Shown: positions 34,026 to 42,324, numbered from the stretch's first letter. The stretch is 64,000 nt of DNA from Mucilaginibacter pineti (GCF_900101875.1 NZ_FNAI01000007.1:124001-188000), one strand, 5' to 3'. Notes: generated by a model not told the origin, from the letters alone. A program made the numbers and translations.

Positions 34026-35378
34026 ATGAAACGAATATTATTAACCCCCGCTATATTACTGCTTGCTGTTTGCTGCATGGCCCAAAAGCCCGCAAAGAAT
34101 ACAAGCGAAGGCATTAAGCCCGTAGGCATTATAAAAAACCTTAGCGATAGTGCTTTGCTTGATGTGGTACAGCGCCAAACGTTCCGCTATTTTTGGGATT
34201 TTGGGCATCCCGTAAGTGGCCTCGCCCGCGAGCGCAGTAACAAATCATTTGATTATGGCGATGAGGTAGTAACTACGGGCGGTTCGGGCTTTGGCGTTAT
34301 GGCGCTTATTGTTGCCGATAGCCGCAAATGGGTTACGCATGAGCAGGCGGTTGACAGGATGGTTAAGATCGTTAACTTTTTGTTTAAGGCCAACTCATTT
34401 CACGGGGCTTTCCCGCACTGGATGAATGGCGAAACCGGCAAGGTAATTCCCTTTGGACGAAAGGACGATGGTGGCGATATAGTAGAATCGGCCTATTTAT
34501 TCCAGGGTTTATTATGTGCCCGCCAGTACTTTACCGCCAACACGCCAAAGGAGCAGCGCATCCGCGATGTGATCAGTTGGATGTGGGGCGAAATGGAGTG
34601 GGACTGGTACACCCGCGATGGTAAGGATGCGCTATACTGGCATTGGTCGCCAAATAATGGCTGGGCCATGAACTTTCCTATCCACGGGTTTAACGAATGT
34701 TTAATAACCTATGTGCTGGCAGCATCTGCAGAAAGATATCCTGTAAACGCCAGCGTTTACCACAAAGGCTGGGCACAAGGCGGCTTCTTTAAAAACGGCA
34801 AAACCTATTATGGCTTTAAACTACCGCTTGGGTTTGATTATGGCGGTCCGCTGTTCTTTTCACAATACTCGTTTCTGGGCCTTAACCCAAAGGGTTTAAA
34901 AGATGAATATGCCGATTACTGGGAGCAAAACAAAAACCATACGCTGATAAACCACGCCTACTGCGTAGAAAATCCGAAGAAATTCAAAGGCTACGGCGAA
35001 AACAGCTGGGGGTTAACCGCCAGCGATAATTATGAAGGCTACAACGCCCACTCGCCAACCAATGATCTGGGGGTGATATCGCCAACGGCAGCACTCTCGG
35101 CATTCCCATACACGCCCGAATATTCCATGAAAGCACTGCGTCATTTTTATTACGATCTGGGCGATAAGATCTGGGGCGAATACGGTTTTACCGATGCCTT
35201 CAGCGAATCGCATAACTGGTATGGCAAATCGTATTTAGCCATTGATCAGGGCCCAATTGTGGTAATGATTGAAAATTACCGCACCGGCCTGTTATGGAAA
35301 CTTTTCATGAGTTGCCCCGAAGTACAGGGCGGACTAAAAAAACTGGGTTTTGAAAGCCCAGCATTGGTTAAAAAGTAA
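34026..35378 (+). CDS. GH144-like glucoamylase-family enzyme
   Basis: 450 residues, the catalytic domain without the Ig-like domain. The signal MKRILLTPAILLLAVCCMA can be cleaved by signal peptidase I at MA-QKP or as a lipoprotein at Cys. Motifs run parallel to the upstream paralogue: LLDVVQRQTFRYFWDFGHP, ESAYLFQGLLCARQYF, YWHWSPNNGWAMNFP, SPTNDLGVISPTAALS and IDQGPIVVMIENYRTGLLW. Probably periplasmic, shortening imported oligosaccharides. It starts 17 bases after the first paralogue, so the two are co-transcribed and arose by tandem duplication. Confidence 0.88.
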   Translation: MKRILLTPAILLLAVCCMAQKPAKNTSEGIKPVGIIKNLSDSALLDVVQRQTFRYFWDFGHPVSGLARERSNKSFDYGDEVVTTGGSGFGVMALIVADSRKWVTHEQAVDRMVKIVNFLFKANSFHGAFPHWMNGETGKVIPFGRKDDGGDIVESAYLFQGLLCARQYFTANTPKEQRIRDVISWMWGEMEWDWYTRDGKDALYWHWSPNNGWAMNFPIHGFNECLITYVLAASAERYPVNASVYHKGWAQGGFFKNGKTYYGFKLPLGFDYGGPLFFSQYSFLGLNPKGLKDEYADYWEQNKNHTLINHAYCVENPKKFKGYGENSWGLTASDNYEGYNAHSPTNDLGVISPTAALSAFPYTPEYSMKALRHFYYDLGDKIWGEYGFTDAFSESHNWYGKSYLAIDQGPIVVMIENYRTGLLWKLFMSCPEVQGGLKKLGFESPALVKK

Positions 35379-35380
35379 CG

Positions 35381-35481
35381 GCCTCACCCCAACCCCTCTC
35401 CAAGGGAGAGGGGCTATGAAAACAAACTACTAAAAGAGCTAAGCTCAAAGTCCTCTCCTTTGGAGAGAATTTAGGTGAGGC
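35381..35481. repeat. Hairpin-forming GCCTCACC/GGTGAGGC element (copy 2)
   Basis: Outer ends GCCTCACC and GGTGAGGC are exact reverse complements. Inside are two hairpins, CCCCTCTCC-AAG-GGAGAGGGG (35393-35413) and CTCTCC-TTT-GGAGAG (35453-35467). It lies between the second GH144-like gene and the GH3 gene within the operon, so may act as an mRNA processing or stability element. Confidence 0.7.
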
Positions 35482-35506
35482 TTTTCTACATAAATTAATA
35501 TCATAT

Positions 35507-37789
35507 ATGTACCTTAAAAAAACCATAGGATCGGTTTTAATGGCTGTGCTTGCTTTAAACGGTACTGCACAAACCAAACCGGCATCGTCAAAAACAAAAA
35601 TGGATCAGTTTATAAGCAGCCTGATGCAGAAAATGACGGTTGAAGAAAAAATTGGTCAGCTTACGCTTTATACCAGCGATCTTGACGTTACTGGCCCAAC
35701 CATTCGCGCCGGTTATAAAACCGATATAGAGAATGGATTGGTGGGCGCTATTTTTAATGCCTATACACCGGCTTATACCCGTAAGCTGCAGGACCTGGCG
35801 GTTAAAAACACCCGCCTTAAAATTCCGCTGATATTTGGTTATGATGTTATTCACGGGCATAAAACCATATTTCCTATTCCGCTGGGCGAAAGCGCCAGCT
35901 GGGATTTAAATGTAATTAAGAACGGCGCCCGCATTGCTGCCGCAGAAGCTGCCGCCGATGGATTGCAGTGGACCTACGCCCCAATGGTTGATATTGCCCG
36001 CGATCCGCGCTGGGGCCGTGTTGCAGAAGGTGCCGGCGAAGATGTTTGGCTGGGCAGTCAGATAGCCAAAGCGCAGGTGCAGGGTTTTCAGGGTAGTAGT
36101 TACGATGGTAATACCATATTAGCCTGCGTTAAACATTATGCCGCCTACGGAGCCGCAACTGCCGGCAGGGACTATAATACAGTAGATATAAGTACCCGCG
36201 AGCTTTGGGAAACCTATTTGCCGCCATTTAAGGCAGCTGCCGATGCAGGCGTGGCATCGTTCATGACCTCGTTTAATGAAATTTCAGGTACGCCATCAAC
36301 AGCCAGTAATTACCTTACAAGGGATATCCTCAAAAAGCAATGGAACTACCCCGGCTTTGTGGTTACCGACTATAGCGGTATTGCCGAAATGGTACAGCAT
36401 GGCAACGTAGCCAACGAAAAAGAGGCAGGCGAAGCGGCCATAAACTCGGGTGTTGATATGGATATGCAGGATGCCGTTTACCCTACTTATCTAAAAAAAT
36501 CCATCGCCGAAGGCAAGGTAACTATGGCTACTTTAAATGATGCTGTTAAACGCATCCTGGAAGCTAAATACAAACTGGGCTTGTTTGCCGATCCGTATAA
36601 GTATTGCAACGAAGAAAAAGCTAAAACCGAGATCATGAGCGCCGCTAATTTAGATGCCGCCCGTGATGCCGCCCGTAAATCATTCGTGTTGTTAAAAAAT
36701 TATCAGCAGGTATTACCGCTAAAAAAATCAGGTACTGTGGCGTTGATTGGTCCGCTGGGCGATAGCAAGCGGGACATGATTGGCAACTGGTCGGCAGCTG
36801 GCGATTTTTCTAAGGCTGTTACGCTGTTGCAGGGTATGAAGAATGTAGCCGGCGCATCGGCAAATATTGTTTATGCGCAGGGTGCCAACATCACCGATGA
36901 TAAAGACATAGCCCGTCAGCTTAATGAGCATGGCGGTGGCATCACCGCTTTGAATGCCGATTCGTTATTGAAAAGCGCGATGGAAATTGCCCAAAAGGCC
37001 GATGTTGTAGTTTTGGCCATAGGCGAATCGCAGGGGATGACCGGCGAAGCTGCCAGCCGTACAGATATCAGCATTCCGCAAAGTCAGCAAAAACTGATGC
37101 AAGCTATTTATACGTTAGGCAAGCCGGTTGTATTGGTACTGATGAACGGCAGACCGCTTACCCTTAACTGGGAAGAGGCCCACATCCCCGCCATACTGGA
37201 AACCTGGTTTTCTGGCACCGAGGGTGGTAATGCCATTGCCGATGTGCTGTTTGGTAATTACAATCCATCGGGCAAGTTAACCATGAGCTTTCCGCGTAAC
37301 GTAGGGCAGATCCCGATTTATTACAACGCTAAAAACACTGGTCGCCCGGCAGATCCTGCTAATAAATACTCTTCAAAATACCTGGATTCGCCGGTTGATC
37401 CGCTGTATCCGTTTGGTTATGGGTTAAGCTATACCACATTCAGCTATTCGCGCCCAACGCTCGATAAAACTACTATGAAGGTTGCTGATAAACTGAATAT
37501 CAGCGTAACGGTGAGTAATACCGGTAATTACGATGGTGAGGAAGTGGTGCAACTGTACATCCGCGATCTGGTAGGGTCGGTTACCCGCCCGGTGAAGCAG
37601 TTAAGGGGTTTCCAGAAAATATTTTTGAAAAAAGGTGAATCAAAAGAGCTTAAGTTTGTTTTAACTAACAACGACCTGAAATTTTACGACATCAATATGA
37701 AATACACCAGTGAGCCTGGCGATTTCAAAGTTTTTGTCGGCCCAAATTCAAGGGATGTACAGGAAGCGAATTTTAAACTCATAAAATGA
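35507..37789 (+). CDS. bglX: Glycoside hydrolase family 3 beta-glucosidase
   Basis: 760 residues with the BglX arrangement: signal peptide, (beta/alpha)8 domain (DVIHGHKTIFPIPLGESASW, DIARDPRWGRVAEGAGEDVW), nucleophile Asp288 in VVTDYSG, an alpha/beta sandwich with acid-base region AIGESQGMTGEAASR, and a C-terminal fibronectin III-like domain (VSNTGNYDGEEVVQLYIRD). It removes beta-linked glucose from oligosaccharides in the periplasm. With GH144-type enzymes upstream, sophoro-oligosaccharides (beta-1,2) are the likely substrates. Its stop overlaps the next start. Confidence 0.94.
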   Translation: MYLKKTIGSVLMAVLALNGTAQTKPASSKTKMDQFISSLMQKMTVEEKIGQLTLYTSDLDVTGPTIRAGYKTDIENGLVGAIFNAYTPAYTRKLQDLAVKNTRLKIPLIFGYDVIHGHKTIFPIPLGESASWDLNVIKNGARIAAAEAAADGLQWTYAPMVDIARDPRWGRVAEGAGEDVWLGSQIAKAQVQGFQGSSYDGNTILACVKHYAAYGAATAGRDYNTVDISTRELWETYLPPFKAAADAGVASFMTSFNEISGTPSTASNYLTRDILKKQWNYPGFVVTDYSGIAEMVQHGNVANEKEAGEAAINSGVDMDMQDAVYPTYLKKSIAEGKVTMATLNDAVKRILEAKYKLGLFADPYKYCNEEKAKTEIMSAANLDAARDAARKSFVLLKNYQQVLPLKKSGTVALIGPLGDSKRDMIGNWSAAGDFSKAVTLLQGMKNVAGASANIVYAQGANITDDKDIARQLNEHGGGITALNADSLLKSAMEIAQKADVVVLAIGESQGMTGEAASRTDISIPQSQQKLMQAIYTLGKPVVLVLMNGRPLTLNWEEAHIPAILETWFSGTEGGNAIADVLFGNYNPSGKLTMSFPRNVGQIPIYYNAKNTGRPADPANKYSSKYLDSPVDPLYPFGYGLSYTTFSYSRPTLDKTTMKVADKLNISVTVSNTGNYDGEEVVQLYIRDLVGSVTRPVKQLRGFQKIFLKKGESKELKFVLTNNDLKFYDINMKYTSEPGDFKVFVGPNSRDVQEANFKLIK

Positions 37790-38583
37790 TCAAAACAAAA
37801 CTCATAATAGGAATGCTAAGCTTATGCTTGGCATTTTCTTTTTCAGCCCGTGCGCAAACTCTGACGGCATTTGAGAGGGGCAGTTTTATAGTTAAAGGCG
37901 ATACCCTGCCATACCGTTTGCTGTTCCCCAAGCACTTTAACCCAGCCAGAAAATACCCGCTGCTGCTTGTGCTGCATGGCGCCGGCGAGCGCGGCAATGA
38001 TAACGAGGCCCAGTTAAAATATGGCCCGTCGCGGTTGCTGCAGGATAGTGTGCGTGAAAAATATGATGCTATAGTGGTGTTCCCGCAATGTCCTAACAAT
38101 AGTTTTTGGTCAAACGTAAAATTCTCGCAGGATTCGGTTACGCATAAAAATAAATTCCTTTTTCAGGTTGATGCGCCGCCTACAAAAGCCATGCAAATGC
38201 TGATGGGCCTGGTAGATCAATTTTTAGATAAACCCTTTGTTGATAAACATAAGGTGTACATAGGCGGCCTAAGTATGGGCGGCATGGGTACGCTTGAAAT
38301 TATTGGTCGCGAGCCCAAGAAGTTTGCGGCAGCTTTTGCCATATGCGGCGGCGATAATACCAATAACGCACCTAAATACGCCAAAAAAGTTCCCCTCTGG
38401 ATCTTCCACGGTGATCATGACAGCGTAGTGCCACATGAACATTCCGAAGCGATAGTAACCGCCTTACAAGCAGCCGGCGGCACGCCTCGCTTTACGCTAT
38501 ACCCCGGCGTTGACCATAACAGCTGGGATAATGCCTTCAAAGAACCCGAGTTGCTAAGCTGGTTGTTTTCACATAGTAAGTAG
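37786..38583 (+). CDS. Secreted alpha/beta hydrolase (phospholipase/carboxylesterase type)
   Basis: 265 residues with a signal peptide (SLCLAFSFSARAQ). Alpha/beta hydrolase motifs: LLVLHGAGERGNDN (oxyanion region), nucleophile Ser in GGLSMGGMG, Asp in FHGDHDSVVP and His in GVDHNSWDNAF. The ATG overlaps the GH3 stop by four bases, so it is translationally coupled as the last gene of the locus. It may remove ester decorations (for example acyl substituents) from the glucan. The substrate is unproven. Confidence 0.87.
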   Translation: MIKTKLIIGMLSLCLAFSFSARAQTLTAFERGSFIVKGDTLPYRLLFPKHFNPARKYPLLLVLHGAGERGNDNEAQLKYGPSRLLQDSVREKYDAIVVFPQCPNNSFWSNVKFSQDSVTHKNKFLFQVDAPPTKAMQMLMGLVDQFLDKPFVDKHKVYIGGLSMGGMGTLEIIGREPKKFAAAFAICGGDNTNNAPKYAKKVPLWIFHGDHDSVVPHEHSEAIVTALQAAGGTPRFTLYPGVDHNSWDNAFKEPELLSWLFSHSK

Positions 38584-38601
38584 GGAGAATAGGGGGGATT
38601 T

Positions 38602-38903
38602 ACTTGCGCTCGTTTGTAACTACAAGTGTTGGGAAGATAAAAAGCGTTGTCATTTCGAACGAGGTACGAGGAGAAATCTTCTACGATATGCAATTGAACT
38701 TAGCCTTTCGTAGAAGATTTCTCCTTGTCGCTCACACGCAATTCCCATGCAGGCTCGTCGAAATGACAACCTTTTTATTAAAATTTAGTCTTCCCAACAC
38801 TTGTAGGTACAAACGAGTGCTTAAAGTGTTTTTGCGTCTGTGACGCTTATAGGCGATGCAATCGCGTAACCTTGTTAAGCACTCGTTACAAACGAGCGCA
38901 AGT
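38602..38903. repeat. Nested palindromic repeat region
   Basis: This fills the 375-base gap between the PUL and the next gene. Outer arms: ACTTGCGCTCGTTTGTAAC (38602-38620) and its exact complement (38885-38903). Second pair: TACAAGTGTTGGGAAGA (38621-38637) with 38789-38805. Third: ACGAGTGCTTAA (38813-38824) with TTAAGCACTCGT (38875-38886). A complete copy of the 119-bp repeat sits inside. No ORF of note. Confidence 0.8.
38649..38767. repeat. 119-bp palindromic repeat, copy B
   Basis: GTCATTTCGA at the left and TCGAAATGAC at the right, with an internal GAAATCTTCTACGA / TCGTAGAAGATTTC pair giving a long hairpin. Same length as copy A (10149-10267) and the same first ~30 bases. Here it is inserted inside a different palindrome. 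Confidence 0.87.
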
Positions 38904-38958
38904 AAAAGGTTGTATTGTATCTCGCAATGATGTTTGTAGAGGTACAAATAAAATACGC

Positions 38959-40059
38959 TTATTCCTCAGTTGCCTTTGGTGGGATATTTTTCATGTTGAA
39001 CCGGGGTTTGTAGGTCGGTTTTGCGGCCGGTTCATCAGTAGGTGACACCGCATCAGATTTATCCTCTGACTTTTCAGTAGCTTCCGGTTCACTTTCCGCT
39101 GGTTTTGGCTTCATCATCGCCGCGTTAAAGCGTGGCTTGAATGCGGGCTTTGGCGTCAATGCTTCTTCGGCTGCTGCAACAGACGACTCGGCTGCAATTT
39201 CAGGCTTATCTTCAATAGGTGCTTCGCCTTCCGCAGGCTTTGGCTTCATCATAGCGGCGTTGAAACGGGGCTTAAATGCAGGTTTAGGCGCTGGTGCTTC
39301 TTCGACTGTTGGAGTTGACGGCTCGGTAGTAATTTCGGGTTTATCTTCAATAGGTGCTTCGCCTTCCGCAGGCTTTGGCTTCATCATAGTGGCGTTGAAA
39401 CGTGGCTTAAATGCAGGTTTAGGCGCTGGTGCTTCTTCGACTGTTGGAGTTGACGGCTCGGTAGTAATTTCGGGTTTATCTTCAGCTGATGTTTCGCCTT
39501 CCGGAAACTTAGGCTTCATCATCGTTGCATTGAAACGTGGTTTAAATGCAGGCTTGGGAGCAACTGGTGTTTCATCCGCAGGAGTTACTTGCTCTTCGGT
39601 TATCTCTGGCGACGCGCTATCTTCCGCAGGTTTTGGTTTTACCATGCCGGGATTGAAGCGAGGTTTAAAGGCAGGCTTGGGCGTGGCCGTTTCTGCAGAT
39701 GATACGGTTTCTTCTGCTTTTGCATCTTCCGGTTTTTCCTCAGCGGGTTTGGGTATACCCGCTGCCCTGAATTTTGGAGTAAAACCTATTTTTGGTGCCG
39801 GAGTGCCAGGTTCAATGAGACTTTCGGTAATGGTTTGCTCGGCTATTGGATTTTGGATATGTACCTTTTCAGTTTTTATTTCGGCGGCAATAGGGAAGCG
39901 CCGCCTTAACTTATTGAACCAGTATTTTTTGGTATGGTCGAAACTTTTTTCGCCCATTTGCTCAAAGTGATCTTTAAATTCGGCAAACAGGGGCTGTTCG
40001 GCCTGTTGCAAGGCCGCCAGATCTATTCGCTTCTTTTTAAAAAACTCTTCGAAAACCAT
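38959..40059 (-). CDS. Cytoplasmic protein with a Pro/Lys/Glu-rich repeat tail
   Basis: 366 residues. Residues 1-75 form a conserved-looking charged helical domain (MVFEEFFKKKRIDLAALQQA, DHFEQMGEKSFDHTKKYWFN). The rest is seven copies of a 41-45-residue unit built around KPAFKPRFNxxMMKPKPAE followed by an acidic Glu/Thr/Ser-Pro linker; units 3 and 4 are almost identical (135 bases of DNA repeat). No signal peptide. The basic KPxFKPRFN motifs spaced by acidic linkers suggest a disordered multivalent binding tail. Function unknown. The repeats make copy-number variation likely. Confidence 0.8.
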   Translation of the reverse strand: MVFEEFFKKKRIDLAALQQAEQPLFAEFKDHFEQMGEKSFDHTKKYWFNKLRRRFPIAAEIKTEKVHIQNPIAEQTITESLIEPGTPAPKIGFTPKFRAAGIPKPAEEKPEDAKAEETVSSAETATPKPAFKPRFNPGMVKPKPAEDSASPEITEEQVTPADETPVAPKPAFKPRFNATMMKPKFPEGETSAEDKPEITTEPSTPTVEEAPAPKPAFKPRFNATMMKPKPAEGEAPIEDKPEITTEPSTPTVEEAPAPKPAFKPRFNAAMMKPKPAEGEAPIEDKPEIAAESSVAAAEEALTPKPAFKPRFNAAMMKPKPAESEPEATEKSEDKSDAVSPTDEPAAKPTYKPRFNMKNIPPKATEE

Positions 40060-40064
40060 GTTTC

Positions 40065-40145
40065 AATTTGAAAATTTGGTGATTTGAAGATTTGAAAATG
40101 ATGCGTAATCTTCAAATTAGCACATCTTCAAATTTTCAAATCATT
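40065..40145. repeat. AT-rich hairpin repeat left of the DUF2442 gene
   Basis: TTTGAAAATTTGGTGATTTG words followed by their inverted counterparts (AATCTTCAAATT...TTTTCAAATCATT). The first 24 bases (40065-40088) recur exactly at 40368-40391. Confidence 0.7.
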
Positions 40146-40362
40146 ATGAAGTTGCCACATCCACATCCAATTGATTAAAGTGGATGCCTTTGTCGGTTTG
40201 TTTCCAGTCTTCGCGTTCCTCGTCGGTTGCGTTAAGCAATTTCGGGAACCACTCCAACGGGAAAGCCTGTTGCTTACCATCGGCTTTTTCAACAAAAAGC
40301 AAACCGTTGGCAAAGGTAACCTTTATCTTTTTTTCTTCCTTACGTGAGCTGAATAATGGCAT
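40144..40362 (-). CDS. DUF2442 protein
   Basis: 72 residues with the DUF2442 signature: a short beta strand start (KKIKVTFANGLLFVEKADGK), then PLEWFPKLLNATDEEREDW and GIHFNQLDVDVA near the C-terminus, as in the family (P-L-W-P-R-L-AT-ER-W ... IHW..LDEDI). Many DUF2442 proteins sit beside toxin-like DUF4160 genes, but no such partner is seen here. Bracketed on both sides by the same AT-rich repeat. Confidence 0.85.
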   Translation of the reverse strand: MPLFSSRKEEKKIKVTFANGLLFVEKADGKQQAFPLEWFPKLLNATDEEREDWKQTDKGIHFNQLDVDVATS

Positions 40363-40364
40363 GT

Positions 40365-40463
40365 GCTAATTTGAAAATTTGGTGATTTGAAAATTGTCTT
40401 TTTTATGAAATGCTAATTTAGTTTAGGCATTTTCAAATTGGCACACTTTCAAATCTTCAAATT
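40365..40463. repeat. AT-rich hairpin repeat right of the DUF2442 gene
   Basis: A second copy of the repeat at 40065-40145: the same AATTTGAAAATTTGG start, then inverted counterpart words (TTTTCAAATTGGCACAC...CTTCAAATTA). The copies are direct repeats of each other, each internally palindromic. Confidence 0.7.
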
Positions 40464-40468
40464 AAAAC

Positions 40469-41194
40469 TTACTCCGCCATATTGTGGTAAACCGCCTGAA
40501 CATCGTCGTCTTCTTCAAGGCGATCGATAAGCTTCATGATGTCTGTAACCTGTTCTTCGGTAACTTCATGAAATGACTGCGGTACGCGTTCCAACTTGGC
40601 CGATTTTACTTCAACGCCAGCTTCTTCCAGTGCTTTTTGCATTTTGCCAAAATCTTCAAACGCGGTGTGGATAACACCAATATCATTTCCTTCTTCGTCG
40701 GCCTCCACAAAAAGGTCTTCAAGGCCCGCGTCGATCAATTCAAATTCAAGTTCTTCCAGGTCGCGGTTGCCGGGCTCAAAAGTGAATACCGATTTACGGG
40801 TGAAAATAAAATCAAGCGAACCTGTTTTGCCTAATGAGCCGCCATACTTTGTAAAATAGCTGCGCACATTGGCAACGGTGCGGTTGGTATTATCGGTAGC
40901 GGTTTCCACCAAAACGGCTACGCCGTAAGGTGCATACCCCTCGTATACAAGTTCTTCGTAATCTTTTTCATCGCGGCTGGTTGCTCTTTTAATGGCAGCT
41001 TCCACCCGGTCTTTAGGCATATTAACCGCCTTTGAGTTTTGTACGGCCGTACGCAGGCGCGAATTGGTATTAATATCTCCGCCGCCGGCTTTTACAGCCA
41101 TTACAATTTCTTTTCCTAAGCGCGTAAACTGCACGGCCATTTTGGCCCAGCGCTTAAACTTTCTTTCTTTGCGGAATTCAAATGCTCTTCCCAT
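40469..41194 (-). CDS. yebC: YebC/PmpR-family protein
   Basis: 241 residues, full length for the family: MGRAFEFRKERKFKRWAKMA, FTRLGKEIVMAVKAGGGD, NSRLRTAVQNSKAVNMPKDR, YEGYAPYGVAVLVET and NRTVANVRSYFTKYGGSLG. Older annotation calls these transcriptional regulators; recent work on YebC-type proteins links them to translation of difficult sequences such as proline stretches. The neighbour at 38959 has a very proline-rich tail, but nothing here shows a link. Confidence 0.95.
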   Translation of the reverse strand: MGRAFEFRKERKFKRWAKMAVQFTRLGKEIVMAVKAGGGDINTNSRLRTAVQNSKAVNMPKDRVEAAIKRATSRDEKDYEELVYEGYAPYGVAVLVETATDNTNRTVANVRSYFTKYGGSLGKTGSLDFIFTRKSVFTFEPGNRDLEELEFELIDAGLEDLFVEADEEGNDIGVIHTAFEDFGKMQKALEEAGVEVKSAKLERVPQSFHEVTEEQVTDIMKLIDRLEEDDDVQAVYHNMAE

Positions 41195-41239
41195 AAATTT
41201 TTAGTTCATTGTTGATGGTTCATGATTTATGGCTTTTAC

Positions 41240-41281
41240 CATAAAAAAGAACCCGCTGTATGCTTGTTATACAGCGGGTTC
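41240..41281 (-). terminator. Terminator of the threonine dehydrogenase gene
   Basis: Stem GAACCCGCTGTAT / ATACAGCGGGTTC; on the minus strand it is followed by TTTTTT. It lies between the SDR gene and yebC, both leftward. Confidence 0.87.
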
Positions 41282-41356
41282 AAAGATAATATTGTTTTAT
41301 ATAAGTTTTACAAAACGGAGGTTAAAACCTTCAACCTTTCACCATTGTAGATTCTC

Positions 41357-42307
41357 TTATAAAATTTTTTTAAGGTTATCCAGCATATCGGCTGTCATTT
41401 TGGACAAATCATACTCCAATTGCCAGCCCCAATCCTGCTGGGCGTCGGTATCATCTATTGATTTTGGCCAGCTATCGGCAATAGCCTGGCGTGGGTCGTT
41501 ATCGCTATAGCTGATCTCGAAATCCGGAATATGTTTCTGAATTTCTTCGGCCAGCTGGGTAGGTGTAAAGCTGATGCCCGCCAAATTATATGACGACCGG
41601 ATCTTGATATTTTCGGCAGGTGCATCCATCAATGAAATGGTGGCTCTTATGGCATCTTCCATATACATCATGGGCAGGGCGGTGCCAGCCGATAGGAAAC
41701 TTTGGTATTTACCTGTTTTTAACGCCTCGTGGAAAATATGCACGGCATAATCTGTAGTGCCGCCTCCGGGATTAGCTTTCCAGCCTATTAAACCGGGGTA
41801 ACGAATGCTGCGTACATCTACGCCGTATTTAGCGTGGTAATATTCGCACCAGCGCTCACCGGCCAGTTTACTGAAGCCATAAACGGTATTGGGGTCCATT
41901 ACACAATACTGCGGTGTATTAAACTGCGGTGAATGCGGACCGAACACTGCTATAGAGCTTGGCCAGAAAACTTTGGCGGTTTTAAACTCAACGGCAAAAT
42001 CAAGAATGTGCAGCAGGCCGGTCATGTTTAAATCCCAGGCCATTTTGGGTTTTTGTTCGCCTACGGCCGATAGTATGGCGGCTAGCAGGTAAACCTGCGT
42101 GGGGCGGTGTTTATCAAATATGTGGTGCAGATTATCCTTATCAAGCACATTTATTAATTCAAAGGGGCCGCTGTTGCGGATGGCGTAAGCCGGATCATTT
42201 ATATCCGATGCTATCACGTTTTCGGCTCCGTGGATACCTCTAAGTGCCATTACCAGTTCAGTTCCGATCTGGCCGTTGGCGCCAATCACTATAATCTTTT
42301 CGCCCAT
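41357..42307 (-). CDS. tdh: SDR-type L-threonine 3-dehydrogenase
   Basis: 316 residues of extended short-chain dehydrogenase fold: IIVIGANGQIGTELV (NAD site), catalytic SSIAVFG and YGFSKLAGERWCEYY (YxxxK), then GTTDYAVHIFHEALKTG and PMMYMEDAIRATISLMDAP, which are typical of SDR-type L-threonine dehydrogenase rather than sugar epimerases. It oxidises L-threonine to 2-amino-3-ketobutyrate, which Kbl (17982-19172) then cleaves. Monocistronic, with a TAnnTTTG element 17 bases upstream and a terminator downstream. Confidence 0.87.
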   Translation of the reverse strand: MGEKIIVIGANGQIGTELVMALRGIHGAENVIASDINDPAYAIRNSGPFELINVLDKDNLHHIFDKHRPTQVYLLAAILSAVGEQKPKMAWDLNMTGLLHILDFAVEFKTAKVFWPSSIAVFGPHSPQFNTPQYCVMDPNTVYGFSKLAGERWCEYYHAKYGVDVRSIRYPGLIGWKANPGGGTTDYAVHIFHEALKTGKYQSFLSAGTALPMMYMEDAIRATISLMDAPAENIKIRSSYNLAGISFTPTQLAEEIQKHIPDFEISYSDNDPRQAIADSWPKSIDDTDAQQDWGWQLEYDLSKMTADMLDNLKKIL

Positions 42308-42324
42308 GTATTTTTGAGTTTGGG

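Noticed and set aside
39180..39640. Regular DNA repeats resembling a CRISPR array
   Set aside because: Units of about 135 bp with no separate spacers, in frame with a protein and encoding a repeated peptide; no cas genes nearby.
39137..39970. Open frame of 277 codons on the plus strand
   Set aside because: It is antisense to the repeat-rich minus-strand gene. The low-complexity Gly/Ala/Ser repeats come from reading the Pro/Lys/Glu repeats backwards, and no start context or family supports it.
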